From an uncultured Rhodospirillaceae bacterium (lineage in GTDB: Bacteria > Pseudomonadota > Alphaproteobacteria > Rhodospirillales > Casp-alpha2), in NCBI GenBank assembly GCA_913030825.1, contig CAJWCU010000007.1:1-64000 (forward strand): a stretch of 64,000 bases of DNA, in the 5' to 3' direction. Shown piece after piece: positions 8,009-16,010 of this stretch; the stretch's first letter is position 1; each line of letters opens with the position of its first letter. Made by a program: the position numbers and the translations under genes. The notes below the pieces were generated by a model. The model was not told the origin of the DNA and ran no database searches. It worked only from the letters and a program-made list of their open reading frames with translations.

Positions 8009-8665
8009 TCAGGCGTTCAATCCGACCGGGCAGGCGACGCCTGTGCCGCCCAGGCCGCAATACCCGGCCGGGTTCTTGGCCAGGTACTGCTGATGCAGGT
8101 CCTCTGCATAGTAGAACGGACCGGCATCTTTGATTTCCGTAGTGATGCTGCCGTATCCGGCTTTGCTGAGCGAGGCTTGGTAAGCCTTGAGGGAGGCTTC
8201 GGCCGCTTCCCGCTGTTCCGGTGAATTAACGTAGATGCCGGAACGGTATTGCGTGCCCCGGTCATTGCCCTGGCGCATGCCCTGGGTCGGGTCGTGGTTT
8301 TCCCAGAACACCCGCAGCATGTCTTCGAACGTCGCCGAGGCCGTATCGTAGACTGCGAGGACGACCTCGTTATGCCCCGTCAGACCGGAGCAGACTTCCT
8401 GATAGGTCGGGTTGGGGGTGTATCCGGCGCCGTAGCCGACGGCGGTCGCATAGACGCCCGGGGTCTGCCAGAATTTGCGCTCCGCCCCCCAGAAACATCC
8501 CATGCCGAACACGGCTGTCTCCATGCCCGCCGGGAAGGGCGGTTTGATGCGGTTGCCGTTGATGAAATGCACCTCCGCCGTCGGCATCGGCGTATCGCGG
8601 CCGGGCAGGGCCTGATCTGCGCGGGGCATCTGGGATTTGGCATGGGCGTTGAGCAGCGAAAACAT
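8009..8665 (-). CDS. msrA: Peptide-methionine (S)-S-oxide reductase MsrA
   Basis: A 218-residue repair enzyme that reduces methionine-S-sulfoxide in proteins using thioredoxin. The catalytic Cys is C57 in [12 protein letters not shown], and the family blocks [37 protein letters not shown] and [12 protein letters not shown] are all present. Two C-terminal cysteines ([11 protein letters not shown]) are placed as the resolving pair, as in the E. coli enzyme. The ATG at 8665 gives the long MsrA form with the LPGRDTPMP leader segment. It is a single gene; MsrB is not adjacent. Confidence 0.95.
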   Translation of the reverse strand: MFSLLNAHAKSQMPRADQALPGRDTPMPTAEVHFINGNRIKPPFPAGMETAVFGMGCFWGAERKFWQTPGVYATAVGYGAGYTPNPTYQEVCSGLTGHNEVVLAVYDTASATFEDMLRVFWENHDPTQGMRQGNDRGTQYRSGIYVNSPEQREAAEASLKAYQASLSKAGYGSITTEIKDAGPFYYAEDLHQQYLAKNPAGYCGLGGTGVACPVGLNA

Positions 8666-8848
8666 GGCGGCCGGTCCTTCCGTGCGGTTGCGGCGACGCC
8701 CGGGAAATACGAGCCTGAACGCCGTTTGAAACAGCATATAGGAAGCGGACCCCGCATATCCATAGAGCCTCGCGAAACCGTGACGGAGGGCGCCGCGAAG
8801 ACCGCCATTTTTCTTGGATGGATGCGCAAAGACGAATATGATTGGGGC

Positions 8849-9007
8849 ATGCAACGACAGATCGCACTTGCCGCCCTGGTGGGCGTGGCCGCCTTGATCT
8901 TCGCGCCCGAATTGATGGACGCGGGGGCCTTCGTGCTGGCCAAAAGCCTGGACGCCAACGCGGTCAAGGTGATCGAAAACGCGCTTTACGGCCTGGGATG
9001 CTTCTAA
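8849..9007 (+). CDS. Possible small hydrophobic protein
   Basis: A 52-codon frame beginning [20 protein letters not shown] and ending [10 protein letters not shown]. The N-terminal 20 residues would form a membrane helix or signal anchor. An in-frame ATG at 8822 would add nine residues. The ribosome site is weak in both cases. It fills an otherwise empty gap upstream of an oxygenase gene on the same strand (53 bp away), which is the main argument for reality. Confidence 0.4.
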   Translation: MQRQIALAALVGVAALIFAPELMDAGAFVLAKSLDANAVKVIENALYGLGCF

Positions 9008-9060
9008 GCCTCCGCATCCCCGCCGCATGCCGCATCCCCTTGCATCACGGCTGATTTCAG

Positions 9061-9696
9061 ATGACCGACGCCTCTGACGGCATTCTCGATCTTTGGCCGA
9101 CCAAGTTGGTGCGTCGGCACCTGCCGGATTTCGAAGAACCGACCCAGGCCATGGTGAAGCTCATCCGCGATATGGAACGGGTGAACAAGAATCTGACGAC
9201 CGACTACCTGGCGCCCGATTTTTTCAACAAGGACGAGCCGTCGATCAATTGGTTGCGCGAACAGGTCAATGCCACGGTGGTCGATTACCTGCGGGCCATC
9301 GGGATCGACTACGACGTCCGCTGGTCGATCCAGGGATGGCCGAATATCAATCGCTTAGGGGATTATCACGACGCCCATAACCATCCGGGATCGTACCTCA
9401 GCGGGACCTATTACCTGAAGGTGCCGACGGTCAAGGAGCCGATGCGTAACCGTCCGGATGTGCGCCCGTCGAACATCACGTTCTACGACCCCCGACCGGG
9501 CATCAACATGAATTCGATCAAGGGCGACCCTTACGTCGATCCCGAATTCACGGTGATGCCGGAACCGGGCCTGTTGATGATGTGGCCGGCCTTCCTCAAC
9601 CATTTCATCCACCCGAACCTGTCGAAGGAAACGCGGGTCACGGTCAGCTTCAATATCGTGCTGAAATGGCAGGACCATTACCTGCCCACGCAATGA
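9061..9696 (+). CDS. Putative 2OG-Fe(II) oxygenase, TIGR02466-like
   Basis: A 211-residue protein of the prolyl-hydroxylase-like group. The iron-site region is [20 protein letters not shown] (H103-H108), and the distal His lies in [23 protein letters not shown], where the following Arg can bind 2-oxoglutarate. The order matches TIGR02466 proteins, often found in marine bacteria and phages, whose substrate is unknown. It is unrelated in fold subgroup to the TauD-type enzyme at 2251. Its 3' side opens into a hairpin-rich noncoding block. Confidence 0.75.
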   Translation: MTDASDGILDLWPTKLVRRHLPDFEEPTQAMVKLIRDMERVNKNLTTDYLAPDFFNKDEPSINWLREQVNATVVDYLRAIGIDYDVRWSIQGWPNINRLGDYHDAHNHPGSYLSGTYYLKVPTVKEPMRNRPDVRPSNITFYDPRPGINMNSIKGDPYVDPEFTVMPEPGLLMMWPAFLNHFIHPNLSKETRVTVSFNIVLKWQDHYLPTQ

Positions 9697-9820
9697 GCCG
9701 ACGATAGGGTGAATGAGACCTCAGGGGGCGGCGCCTCGGGTTTCCGTGCGGATTGGATCGTTTGGGGAAGGGGGATGCCTCGCGTGGGGCAGGCCCTATG
9801 AGCGGAATTCTTCGCGCTGG

Positions 9821-10006
9821 CCCGGACCGGGGCCGTTTTGGCCGGTCCGGGGCGGTTCCTCCCTATGGCTGACTGGGCCGAGGAACCGCCTCCGGTACCG
9901 ACCGGCGGAGGAAGGGGCAGGACCACGCGCGGTGGGAGGTCCGCTTGAAATGCCTGTCCCTGGGAGGAAATCTCCGCCGGAACCCGTCTGCATGAAAGAA
10001 CGGGTT
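9821..10006. other. Noncoding block of consecutive perfect inverted repeats
   Basis: The 327-bp gap between two convergent genes (9697-10023) holds no credible protein. Instead it packs several stems: 9821-9830 with 9842-9851 (10 bp), 9851-9861 with 9880-9890 (11 bp), 9902-9910 with 9972-9980 (9 bp) enclosing 9920-9924 with 9938-9942 (5 bp), and 9981-9987 with 10000-10006 (7 bp). All arms are perfect. None is followed by a long T run. It could be a structured RNA, a bidirectional terminator array or a REP-like element; the strand is not determinable. Confidence 0.5.
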
Positions 10007-10023
10007 ATTCGAGAAAGGCGTAT

Positions 10024-10227
10024 TTAGTGAACGTCGGCCGGTTTGTGATGCACCAGGCCGCCGAAGAATTCGCGGATGCCGCCGGTGGTGCGGCTGATCA
10101 GCCGGCCCAGGGCGAAGAAGTGGTCGCGAACCGATTCGGCGCGGAGGATTTCCGCTTCGTGCAGGGCGCGGGTCAGTTCTTCCGGGGAAATTTCTTTGTA
10201 GGAGGTGTGACCGATGATGTCTTTCAT
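10024..10227 (-). CDS. Small conserved-looking protein, 67 residues
   Basis: The frame starts MKDIIGHTSYKEISPEELTR and continues with an amphipathic stretch (ALHEAEILRAESVRDHFFAL) and a C-terminal HHKPADVH. The pattern of Arg and aromatic residues in a short helical protein recalls the many small DUF1127-type alphaproteobacterial proteins, but I cannot assign it. The ATG follows GAAGGAAG. It is divergent from the LysR gene with 184 bp between starts, so it is a candidate target of that regulator. Confidence 0.65.
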   Translation of the reverse strand: MKDIIGHTSYKEISPEELTRALHEAEILRAESVRDHFFALGRLISRTTGGIREFFGGLVHHKPADVH

Positions 10228-10354
10228 CTCTAGCTTCCTTCGGGTTTGTGGGGCGCCTGTGCGCTCCGTCACTGAGAATTCTATCGCTGCGATGCAGCAT
10301 GTGTGTTGCAGTGCAATATAATGGTAAGCTTGATAGGCGATAATCCCTGCAAAT

Positions 10355-10371
10355 CGCACAAGGCTTGTGCG
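10355..10371. promoter_or_regulatory. 17-bp palindrome upstream of the LysR gene
   Basis: CGCACAAGGCTTGTGCG has perfect 8-bp arms around a central G. It lies 41 bp before the LysR start codon and about 130 bp from the divergent small gene. LysR regulators commonly bind such a dyad between divergent promoters and control their own gene. TATAAT at 10317-10322 is a possible -10 element. The half-sites match those at 1890-1933. Confidence 0.6.
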
Positions 10372-10411
10372 TTTCAGGCAAAAACAAGAAAAAGTAACGG
10401 AGTATCAGTTA

Positions 10412-11332
10412 ATGGATATCGCGACACAGATGATTTTGTTCGCCGCGGTCGTTGAAAACGGCGGGTTTTCAGCCGCTGCGCGGGACCTGGGCCTGACGCC
10501 GTCGGCGGTCAGCCGACAGATCGGACAGCTGGAAGATCGCCTTGGGACGCGGTTGTTGAACCGTTCGACCCGCCGGATTTCGCTGACTGAAGTCGGCCGG
10601 GCCTTTTATTCACGGTGTTCTGAAGTCGCGCAGAACGTTCAGGAGGCCGAGAACCTTGTCATCAACATGGTGGACCACCCGCAAGGCACGTTGAAAGTCG
10701 CCGCCACCGTGGCCTTCGCCAAGGCGCAATTGTTGCCGTTGCTGCCGGCGTTCCTGGCGGAAAACCCCGATTTGAAGATTTCCCTCGACGCCACGGACCG
10801 GGTGATCGACCTGGTCGAGGAACAGGTGGACGTGGCGATTCGGTTCTCGGAGCAGATCGACGATTCGTCGGCCGTGTCGCGTAAACTGGCGACCAACCGC
10901 CGGGTCTATGTCGCCTCGCCCGCATACATCGCGAAACACGGCGTGCCGATGACGCCGGATGATATCGGCAACCACAACTGCCTGCGTATTTCCACGGTCG
11001 AAGCTTGGAACAATTGGACCTTTGACGACGGGTCCGGCCCAATGCGCATGCCGATCAAGGGCAATTTCGAAGCGAACAGCGCCGATGCCATCTATTACGC
11101 AGTGTTGGCGGGAGTCGGGATCGCACGCCTATCGACTTATCTGGTCAATGGCGCCTTGGAGCAGGGGCGGCTTGTCCGCGTCCTGCCCGATTATGCGGAT
11201 GAAACTTCTGACATTCTGGCGATTTATTCCAACCGCCGGAACCTGTCGCCCAACGTGCGGGCATTCATCGATTACTTCGCCGATGCTTTCGGGCCGGTGC
11301 CGCCCTGGGAAAGCAAGGACCAGGCGGCCTGA
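10412..11332 (+). CDS. LysR-family transcriptional regulator
   Basis: A 306-residue regulator. An N-terminal winged helix-turn-helix (about 1-60, FAAVVENGGFSAAARDLGLT and SAVSRQIGQLEDRLGTRLLNR) is followed by a substrate-binding effector domain (about 90-295). The effector half (VDVAIRFSEQIDDSSAVSRKL, RVYVASPAYIAKHG) belongs to the large CrgA/DmlR-like branch. The ATG follows ACGGAG; a GTG at 10367 lies inside the upstream palindrome and is less likely. It is divergent from a 67-residue gene. The effector is unknown. Confidence 0.9.
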   Translation: MDIATQMILFAAVVENGGFSAAARDLGLTPSAVSRQIGQLEDRLGTRLLNRSTRRISLTEVGRAFYSRCSEVAQNVQEAENLVINMVDHPQGTLKVAATVAFAKAQLLPLLPAFLAENPDLKISLDATDRVIDLVEEQVDVAIRFSEQIDDSSAVSRKLATNRRVYVASPAYIAKHGVPMTPDDIGNHNCLRISTVEAWNNWTFDDGSGPMRMPIKGNFEANSADAIYYAVLAGVGIARLSTYLVNGALEQGRLVRVLPDYADETSDILAIYSNRRNLSPNVRAFIDYFADAFGPVPPWESKDQAA

Positions 11333-11349
11333 GGTGCGCAGGGGCGGGA

Positions 11350-11640
11350 TCAACCCGCCTTGGGCGAGATCATGACCATGAACGGAATTTCACCGTGGTT
11401 GAGGCACAAGATGCCCAAGCCCGTGACGACGTTGTGTTCCTTGTTCTTCAGCGCGGAATAAAGCTCGTATCCGACATCTTCGTCCGGCAATTCGACATGG
11501 TCGACATGCTGCATGAAGGCCTTGATGACCTTGATCGGGCTTTTCGTGAAGAGGTCGTCCGGGGCCTCGAATTCATATCGTGCGTCGGCGCCATGGCCTT
11601 CGCCGACACCGGAATCCATCATCGTCGCTTCCACCTTCAT
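11350..11640 (-). CDS. Hypothetical protein downstream of the COG0523 gene
   Basis: A 96-residue soluble protein (FEAPDDLFTKSPIKVIKAFMQ, VDHVELPDEDVGYELYSALKN, IPFMVMISPKAG). No domain recognised. It follows the metC-hisI-COG0523 unit on the same strand after 94 bp and may be its last gene. The ATG at 11640 lies 12 bases after GGAGG; an internal Met six residues on is an alternative. It ends 17 bp from the convergent LysR gene. Confidence 0.65.
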   Translation of the reverse strand: MKVEATMMDSGVGEGHGADARYEFEAPDDLFTKSPIKVIKAFMQHVDHVELPDEDVGYELYSALKNKEHNVVTGLGILCLNHGEIPFMVMISPKAG

Positions 11641-11734
11641 GGCCGGTCTTTGCCTCCGCTTTCCGATCCGAAATGTCGGCAAACTCTAAGGCTGGAACAT
11701 GACAGTTGGATGAAGGGCGGTGAGGGCGCGCGGC

Positions 11735-12898
11735 TCAGCCGCCGCTGCGTGCCGCGGCGGCGAAGGCGTTGAAGGTATCCTCGATGACTTTGCGCCCGAT
11801 GTCGCGGGTGATGAAGACGATCTTCGAACGGTGATCGTCGTCCGGCCACGAAGGCAGGCCGACAGGCGGATGGAACAGGTGCTGAACCCCGTGCACGGCG
11901 ATCGGGTTCTCCTCGCCCTCGACGTTCAGAATGCCCTTGATACGCAAAAGGTTCTCACCCTGCGTGGCGATCAGCATCTCGATCCAGGTCACGAAGCCGT
12001 CCCAAGGAATCGGGTCGTCCACGGTCATGCAGAACGATGTGATCCGCGAATCATGGCGGTTCGGATCGTGCGCGTGGTCGTGGTGATGATCGTGTCCGTG
12101 GTCATGGTGATGATCGTGTCCATGGTCATGGTGGTGTTCATGATCGTGATCGTGTCCGTGATCCTCGGGCTTCGAGAAGGCTTCCTCGCGCAGCCAGCCG
12201 GCGACGTCGGCGATCTTGCGGTCGGCGGAGAACAGCCCGGCGTCGAACAGGTCGGTGGGCCCGAAATCGCCCGAGGCATCAAAGACCGGTGCCGACGGGT
12301 TGAGAGCCTTGAGCCGGTTGCGGACGTCGGCCAGTTGCGCCGGGGTCGCCAAGTCGGCCTTGCTCAGCACGATGCGGTCGGCGACGGCGGCCTGTTTCAC
12401 GGCTTCCGGCTGGGCGTCCAGGGTCGCCGCGCCGTTGACCGCGTCGACCACCGTGACGATGCCGTCGAGCCTGTAGCGCGGGCCGACCGTCGGGTCGGTC
12501 ATCAGGGTATGGATGATCGGCGCGGGATCGGCGAGGCCCGTGGTCTCGATGACCATGCGCTTGAACCAGGGGATTTTCTTGTCGAACCGCTGCCAAAACA
12601 GCTCCCGCATGGCGTTGACCAGATCGCCGCGCACGGTGCAGCACAGGCAGCCTGAATTGAGCAGCACCGTATCCTCGCGGGTTTCCTTGACCAAAAGGTG
12701 GTCGAGCCCGATTTCGCCGAACTCGTTGATCAGCACGGCGGCCTCGCCCATGTCGGGATGGGCCAGCAGGCGGTTGAGCAGCGTCGTTTTGCCGGCACCC
12801 AGGAAGCCGGTCAGAACCGTCACGGGGATCGTTTTGGCGATCAGCCGGGCGTTGACATCCTGCGGCGCGGCTTCGGCGGTATCAGTCTTTTCCGCCAT
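11735..12898 (-). CDS. COG0523 (CobW/P47K) GTP-dependent metallochaperone with His-rich insert
   Basis: A 387-residue G3E GTPase. The P-loop is GFLGAGKTT (31-39), the metal-binding CxCC motif is GCLCC (83-87), and the guanine-specificity motif is LSKAD. Residues 247-282 form a His/Asp-rich segment with about twenty histidines, suited to holding Zn(II), Ni(II) or Co(II). A C-terminal CobW domain follows (about 290-387). Its first 17 bases overlap the end of hisI, so translation is coupled. Because HisI is a metal enzyme, zinc delivery is the likeliest role, as proposed for ZigA/ZagA-type members; this is inference. Confidence 0.9.
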   Translation of the reverse strand: MAEKTDTAEAAPQDVNARLIAKTIPVTVLTGFLGAGKTTLLNRLLAHPDMGEAAVLINEFGEIGLDHLLVKETREDTVLLNSGCLCCTVRGDLVNAMRELFWQRFDKKIPWFKRMVIETTGLADPAPIIHTLMTDPTVGPRYRLDGIVTVVDAVNGAATLDAQPEAVKQAAVADRIVLSKADLATPAQLADVRNRLKALNPSAPVFDASGDFGPTDLFDAGLFSADRKIADVAGWLREEAFSKPEDHGHDHDHEHHHDHGHDHHHDHGHDHHHDHAHDPNRHDSRITSFCMTVDDPIPWDGFVTWIEMLIATQGENLLRIKGILNVEGEENPIAVHGVQHLFHPPVGLPSWPDDDHRSKIVFITRDIGRKVIEDTFNAFAAAARSGG

Positions 12899-13286
12899 AG
12901 AGGTCCTCCGGGTCGGCTTCCGGCTCGGCGATCACCTGGATGTTGCCGTCGCGCACGGCATGGAAGAAGCAGTTATGCCGCCCCGTGTGGCAGGCCACGC
13001 CGGTCTGATCGACCAGCATCAGGACCGTGTCTTCGTCGCAGTCGAAGCGGAATTCCTTGAGCGCCTGGATCTGGCCCGAGGTCTCGCCCTTGCGCCACAG
13101 CTTGCCGCGCGAGCGGGAGTAATAGCAGGCGCGCCCCGTCGCCAGCGTCTCGCGGATCGCGTCGGCGTTCATCCAGGCGAGCATCAGCATCTCGCCCGTG
13201 TCGAACTGCTGCGCCACGGCGGGGATCAGGCCGGCCTCGTTGAATTTCAAGCGGCCAATAACCTGGTCCGTCACGTCGTCAGTCAT
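12882..13286 (-). CDS. hisI: Phosphoribosyl-AMP cyclohydrolase HisI
   Basis: A 134-residue monofunctional enzyme of histidine synthesis that opens the adenine ring of phosphoribosyl-AMP. The Mg site DCDED (82-86) and zinc cysteines C83, C99 and C106 (GVACHTGRHNCFFH) are intact. The HisE pyrophosphohydrolase domain is absent, so HisE must be elsewhere. It lies 20 bp after metC and overlaps the COG0523 gene, away from any other his gene. It could be the only HisI or a low-zinc paralogue; the window cannot tell. Confidence 0.93.
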   Translation of the reverse strand: MTDDVTDQVIGRLKFNEAGLIPAVAQQFDTGEMLMLAWMNADAIRETLATGRACYYSRSRGKLWRKGETSGQIQALKEFRFDCDEDTVLMLVDQTGVACHTGRHNCFFHAVRDGNIQVIAEPEADPEDLYGGKD

Positions 13287-13306
13287 CGTCTCGTCTCTTT
13301 CAGCCT

Positions 13307-14497
13307 TCAGGCAGCGTTCAGGCGCCCGAAGCCGTCTTCCAAATCCTCGATCAGATCGTCCGGGTCTTCCAGACCAATATGGAGACGCACCATCTGATTT
13401 TCATGGGGCCAGGGCGTCGCCGTGCGCGACCCGGCGGGGGCGATGGGAATGGCCAGGCTTTCGAAGCCGCCCCAGCTGGCGCCGATCCCGAACAGGTCCA
13501 GGCCGTCGACCATGGCGCACATCGCCGGTTTGCTGAATTTCTTGTCCAGCATCACGCCGAACAGGCCGCAGGCCCCCGTATGATCGCGCTTCCACAGTTC
13601 ATGGCCAGGGTCCGAGGGCAGGGCGGGGTAGAGCACCCGTTCGACCTCGGGCCGGGCGTCCAGCCATTCGGCGACCTTAAGCGCATTGATTTGATGGCGC
13701 TCCATGCGCACGGAAAGGGTGCGGATGCCGCGAAGGGCGAGAAAGGCCTCGTCCGGGCCGGACCGGGAGCCGAGCGTGTTCTGCATGCCCTTAAGCGCCT
13801 GGAACTGCTCTTCGGTGGAGACGGTGACCGTGCCCAACATGGCGTCTGAATGGCCGCAGAGGTATTTGGTTCCGGCCTCCAGCACGATATCGACGCCCAG
13901 CGCGAAGGGATTGCAGAAGTAGGCCGACGACCACGTGTTATCGATCACGGTCAGAATTCCGCGGTCCCGCGCGACGGCGGTGATGGCCGGGACGTCCTGA
14001 ACCTCGAAGGTGTGGGAGCCCGGGGATTCCATATAGATCATCTTGGTGTTCGGCTGGATCAGGTCCGCGATGTCGCCGCCGATCAGAGGATCGTAATAGG
14101 TGATCTCGACCCCGGCGCGTTCCAGCAGGTTCTTGCCGACGCGTTTGCGGGTCGGGCCGTAGACCGAGTCGGAAAACAGCACATGATCGCCGTGCTGAAG
14201 GAAGGTGATGGTTGCCGCCGCGATAGCGCCGATCCCCGACGGGAAAGTCACGGTCTTGTGCGATCCTTCGTAAAGCGCCGTGACGGTTTCTTCCAAGGCG
14301 AATTGCGTCGGCGTGCCCGAGCGTCCGTACTGCACGCCCTGGAACGGGGTGCGGTCGCGGGTCTGGAACTCTTCCACCGTCGGGAACAGCACAGTCGAGG
14401 CATAGTAAACAGGCGGATTGGGGATGCCCTGGTTGTCCCAGGGTTTCATGGCGGCATGGGTGATGACGGTGTCCTTGCGCCGGGATTTCTTGCTCAT
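13307..14497 (-). CDS. metC: Cystathionine beta-lyase
   Basis: A 396-residue PLP enzyme of the Cys/Met metabolism family that splits cystathionine into homocysteine, pyruvate and ammonia. Seen are the N-terminal YGRSGTPTQFALE block, the PLP-stacking region TFPSGIGAIAAA, VIDNTWSSAYF, and the Schiff-base lysine in EAGTKYLCGHSDAMLG. The C-terminal SWGGFESLAIP motif favours the beta-lyase subgroup over gamma-synthase. The ATG at 14497 follows AAGGA; an upstream in-frame Met adds a non-homologous leader. It heads the leftward unit with hisI and the metallochaperone gene. Confidence 0.9.
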   Translation of the reverse strand: MSKKSRRKDTVITHAAMKPWDNQGIPNPPVYYASTVLFPTVEEFQTRDRTPFQGVQYGRSGTPTQFALEETVTALYEGSHKTVTFPSGIGAIAAATITFLQHGDHVLFSDSVYGPTRKRVGKNLLERAGVEITYYDPLIGGDIADLIQPNTKMIYMESPGSHTFEVQDVPAITAVARDRGILTVIDNTWSSAYFCNPFALGVDIVLEAGTKYLCGHSDAMLGTVTVSTEEQFQALKGMQNTLGSRSGPDEAFLALRGIRTLSVRMERHQINALKVAEWLDARPEVERVLYPALPSDPGHELWKRDHTGACGLFGVMLDKKFSKPAMCAMVDGLDLFGIGASWGGFESLAIPIAPAGSRTATPWPHENQMVRLHIGLEDPDDLIEDLEDGFGRLNAA

Positions 14498-14800
14498 GTC
14501 GGGGCTGTCCTTGGATGATAAAGGGGGGCTTCGGCGGGGATCGCCGGGGACAAAATATGTTACCGGGCAAGATAGCGGGAAACCCATGGCACGCAAGGCG
14601 TTGCGCGTGTGCAGTGCAGCATTTCGGGCATTAGCTCTTAAAAATCGACAATCATTCTCGCTTGAGCCCTTTTTGTAGGTTATGTTACGCCTGTTGGTGT
14701 TCGCGGGTGCGGCATAATCGCCGAAACCGCGAAAAACAGCGAAATAACGCTAAAACGAAGTCGAAATTCGAAAATCAGATAGCCAGGGAGCAATCTACTT
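14498..14800. other. Divergent intergenic region between metC and aapJ
   Basis: A 303-bp gap that must hold promoters for both divergent units. An AT-rich stretch around 14640-14705 (TTGAGC followed by TTATGTTAC) is the most promoter-like part on the aap side. No convincing RpoN, Zur or NtrC site was found. The aapJ ribosome site AGGGAG lies at about 14786. Confidence 0.4.
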
Positions 14801-15820
14801 ATGTTGAAGCGAGCAAGTTTCGCAGCCGCGGCGATCGCGGCTGTCAGCATCGCGTCGGGGGCCCAAGCGGCCACGTTGGACGACGTGAAAGCACGCGGTA
14901 CCCTTCATTGCATCGTGAACACCGGCCTGCCCGGGTTCTCCTACACCGATGCCAGTGGCCGTTGGTCCGGTTTCGATGCGGACATGTGCCGTTCCGTCGC
15001 CGCCGCGGTTTTGGGGGACAGCGAAAAGGTCAAATACATTCCCGCGACCGGCAAGACCCGGTTCACCCTGCTGAACTCCAAGGAAGGCGACGTCATCTTC
15101 CGTAACACGACGTGGACCTTTGTCCGTGACGTGGACGTCAAGCTGACCTTCATCGGCACGACCTACTACGACGGTCAGGGCTTCATCATCCGTAAGTCCA
15201 AGGGCGTCAAGAGCGCCAAGGAACTGGACGGCGCCACGGTCTGCATCCAGACCGGTACGACGACCGAGTTGAACCTGGCCGACTACTTCCGCGCCAATAA
15301 TATGAAGTACGAGCCGGTTCCCATCGAATCCAACGAAGAAGCGCGTAAGAACTACCTTGCCGACCGTTGCGACGTGTACACCACGGACCGCTCCGGCCTG
15401 GCCGCCACCCGCGCCACGTTCGACAAGCCGGGTGATCACACGATCCTGCCGGAAGTCGTTTCCAAGGAGCCGTTGGGCCCCGTCGTTCGTCATGGCGACA
15501 ACCAGTGGGAAGACGTCGTCCGTTGGACGGTGTTCGCGCTGATGGCCGCCGAGGAATTGGGCGTGACTGCGGCCAATGCCGACGAAATGGCCAAGAACCC
15601 GCCGAACCCGAACGTCGCCCGCCTGCTGGGCGCCGAGGGTGCGCTGGGTGAAATGCTGGGTCTCGACAAGGACTTCGCGCTGCGAGCCATCAAGGCCCAG
15701 GGCAACTACGCCGAGATCTTCAACAAGAACATCGGCCCGGATACGCCTATCGGGCTCGAACGCGGTCTCAACGCGTCTTACAAAGACGGTGGTCTGATCT
15801 ATTCGCCGCCGTTCCGGTAA
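14801..15820 (+). CDS. aapJ: General amino-acid ABC transporter, periplasmic binding protein
   Basis: A 339-residue secreted receptor for a broad-range L-amino-acid importer. An Ala-rich signal peptide (about 1-23, ending SGAQA) is followed by TLDDVKARGTLHCIVNTGLPGFSY, the start of a class-II amino-acid binding fold, and DASGRWSGFDADMCRSVAAAV. The pattern matches AapJ of Rhizobium and BztA of Rhodobacter. It heads the aapJQMP operon; a strong hairpin right after it probably keeps downstream membrane-protein expression lower than that of the receptor. Confidence 0.93.
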   Translation: MLKRASFAAAAIAAVSIASGAQAATLDDVKARGTLHCIVNTGLPGFSYTDASGRWSGFDADMCRSVAAAVLGDSEKVKYIPATGKTRFTLLNSKEGDVIFRNTTWTFVRDVDVKLTFIGTTYYDGQGFIIRKSKGVKSAKELDGATVCIQTGTTTELNLADYFRANNMKYEPVPIESNEEARKNYLADRCDVYTTDRSGLAATRATFDKPGDHTILPEVVSKEPLGPVVRHGDNQWEDVVRWTVFALMAAEELGVTAANADEMAKNPPNPNVARLLGAEGALGEMLGLDKDFALRAIKAQGNYAEIFNKNIGPDTPIGLERGLNASYKDGGLIYSPPFR

Positions 15821-15856
15821 GCCGGGAAGCGAGACTGTGAAGACGTCTTAAACGAT

Positions 15857-15887
15857 ACGCGCCGGGAGGGTTCGCCCCCCGGCGCGT
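15857..15887 (+). terminator. Attenuating hairpin between aapJ and aapQ
   Basis: ACGCGCCGGG (15857-15866) pairs perfectly with CCCGGCGCGT (15878-15887). Only a weak T-rich tail (GTTCGTTT) follows, so partial termination or mRNA 3'-end protection is likely. A smaller hairpin (CCCACC/GGTGGG, 15929-15944) lies further on, before aapQ. Confidence 0.65.
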
Positions 15888-16010
15888 GTTCGTTTAGGGC
15901 TCTGCATTTCAAAAAGATAAAAATAAATCCCACCTCAAGGTGGGGAAGTCAGCCAAGGCGGAACACCGGTAAGGTTTTAATAAACCGCCCAATAACGACA
16001 GGGGGCCGAC

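Noticed and set aside
9713-10027. A 104-codon plus-strand frame through the hairpin island
   Set aside because: It lacks a ribosome site, is Gly/Arg/Pro-rich and is better explained by the inverted-repeat structure.
12050-12170. Short tandem repeats of CATGGTCATGGTGATGATCG type, and a similar block at 46359-46412
   Set aside because: These are not DNA-level repeats or CRISPR. They encode His/Asp-rich segments of the COG0523 protein and of trigger factor, and repeat only because of the amino-acid pattern.
14540-14580. A possible Zur site (GTAACATATTTTG on the minus strand) upstream of metC-hisI-COG0523
   Set aside because: Only one half-site is visible and the dyad is not completed.
14587-14606. 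TGGCAC followed by TTGCGC upstream of aapJ as a possible RpoN promoter
   Set aside because: The spacing between GG and GC is 13 bases, not the required 10, so it cannot work as a -24/-12 promoter.
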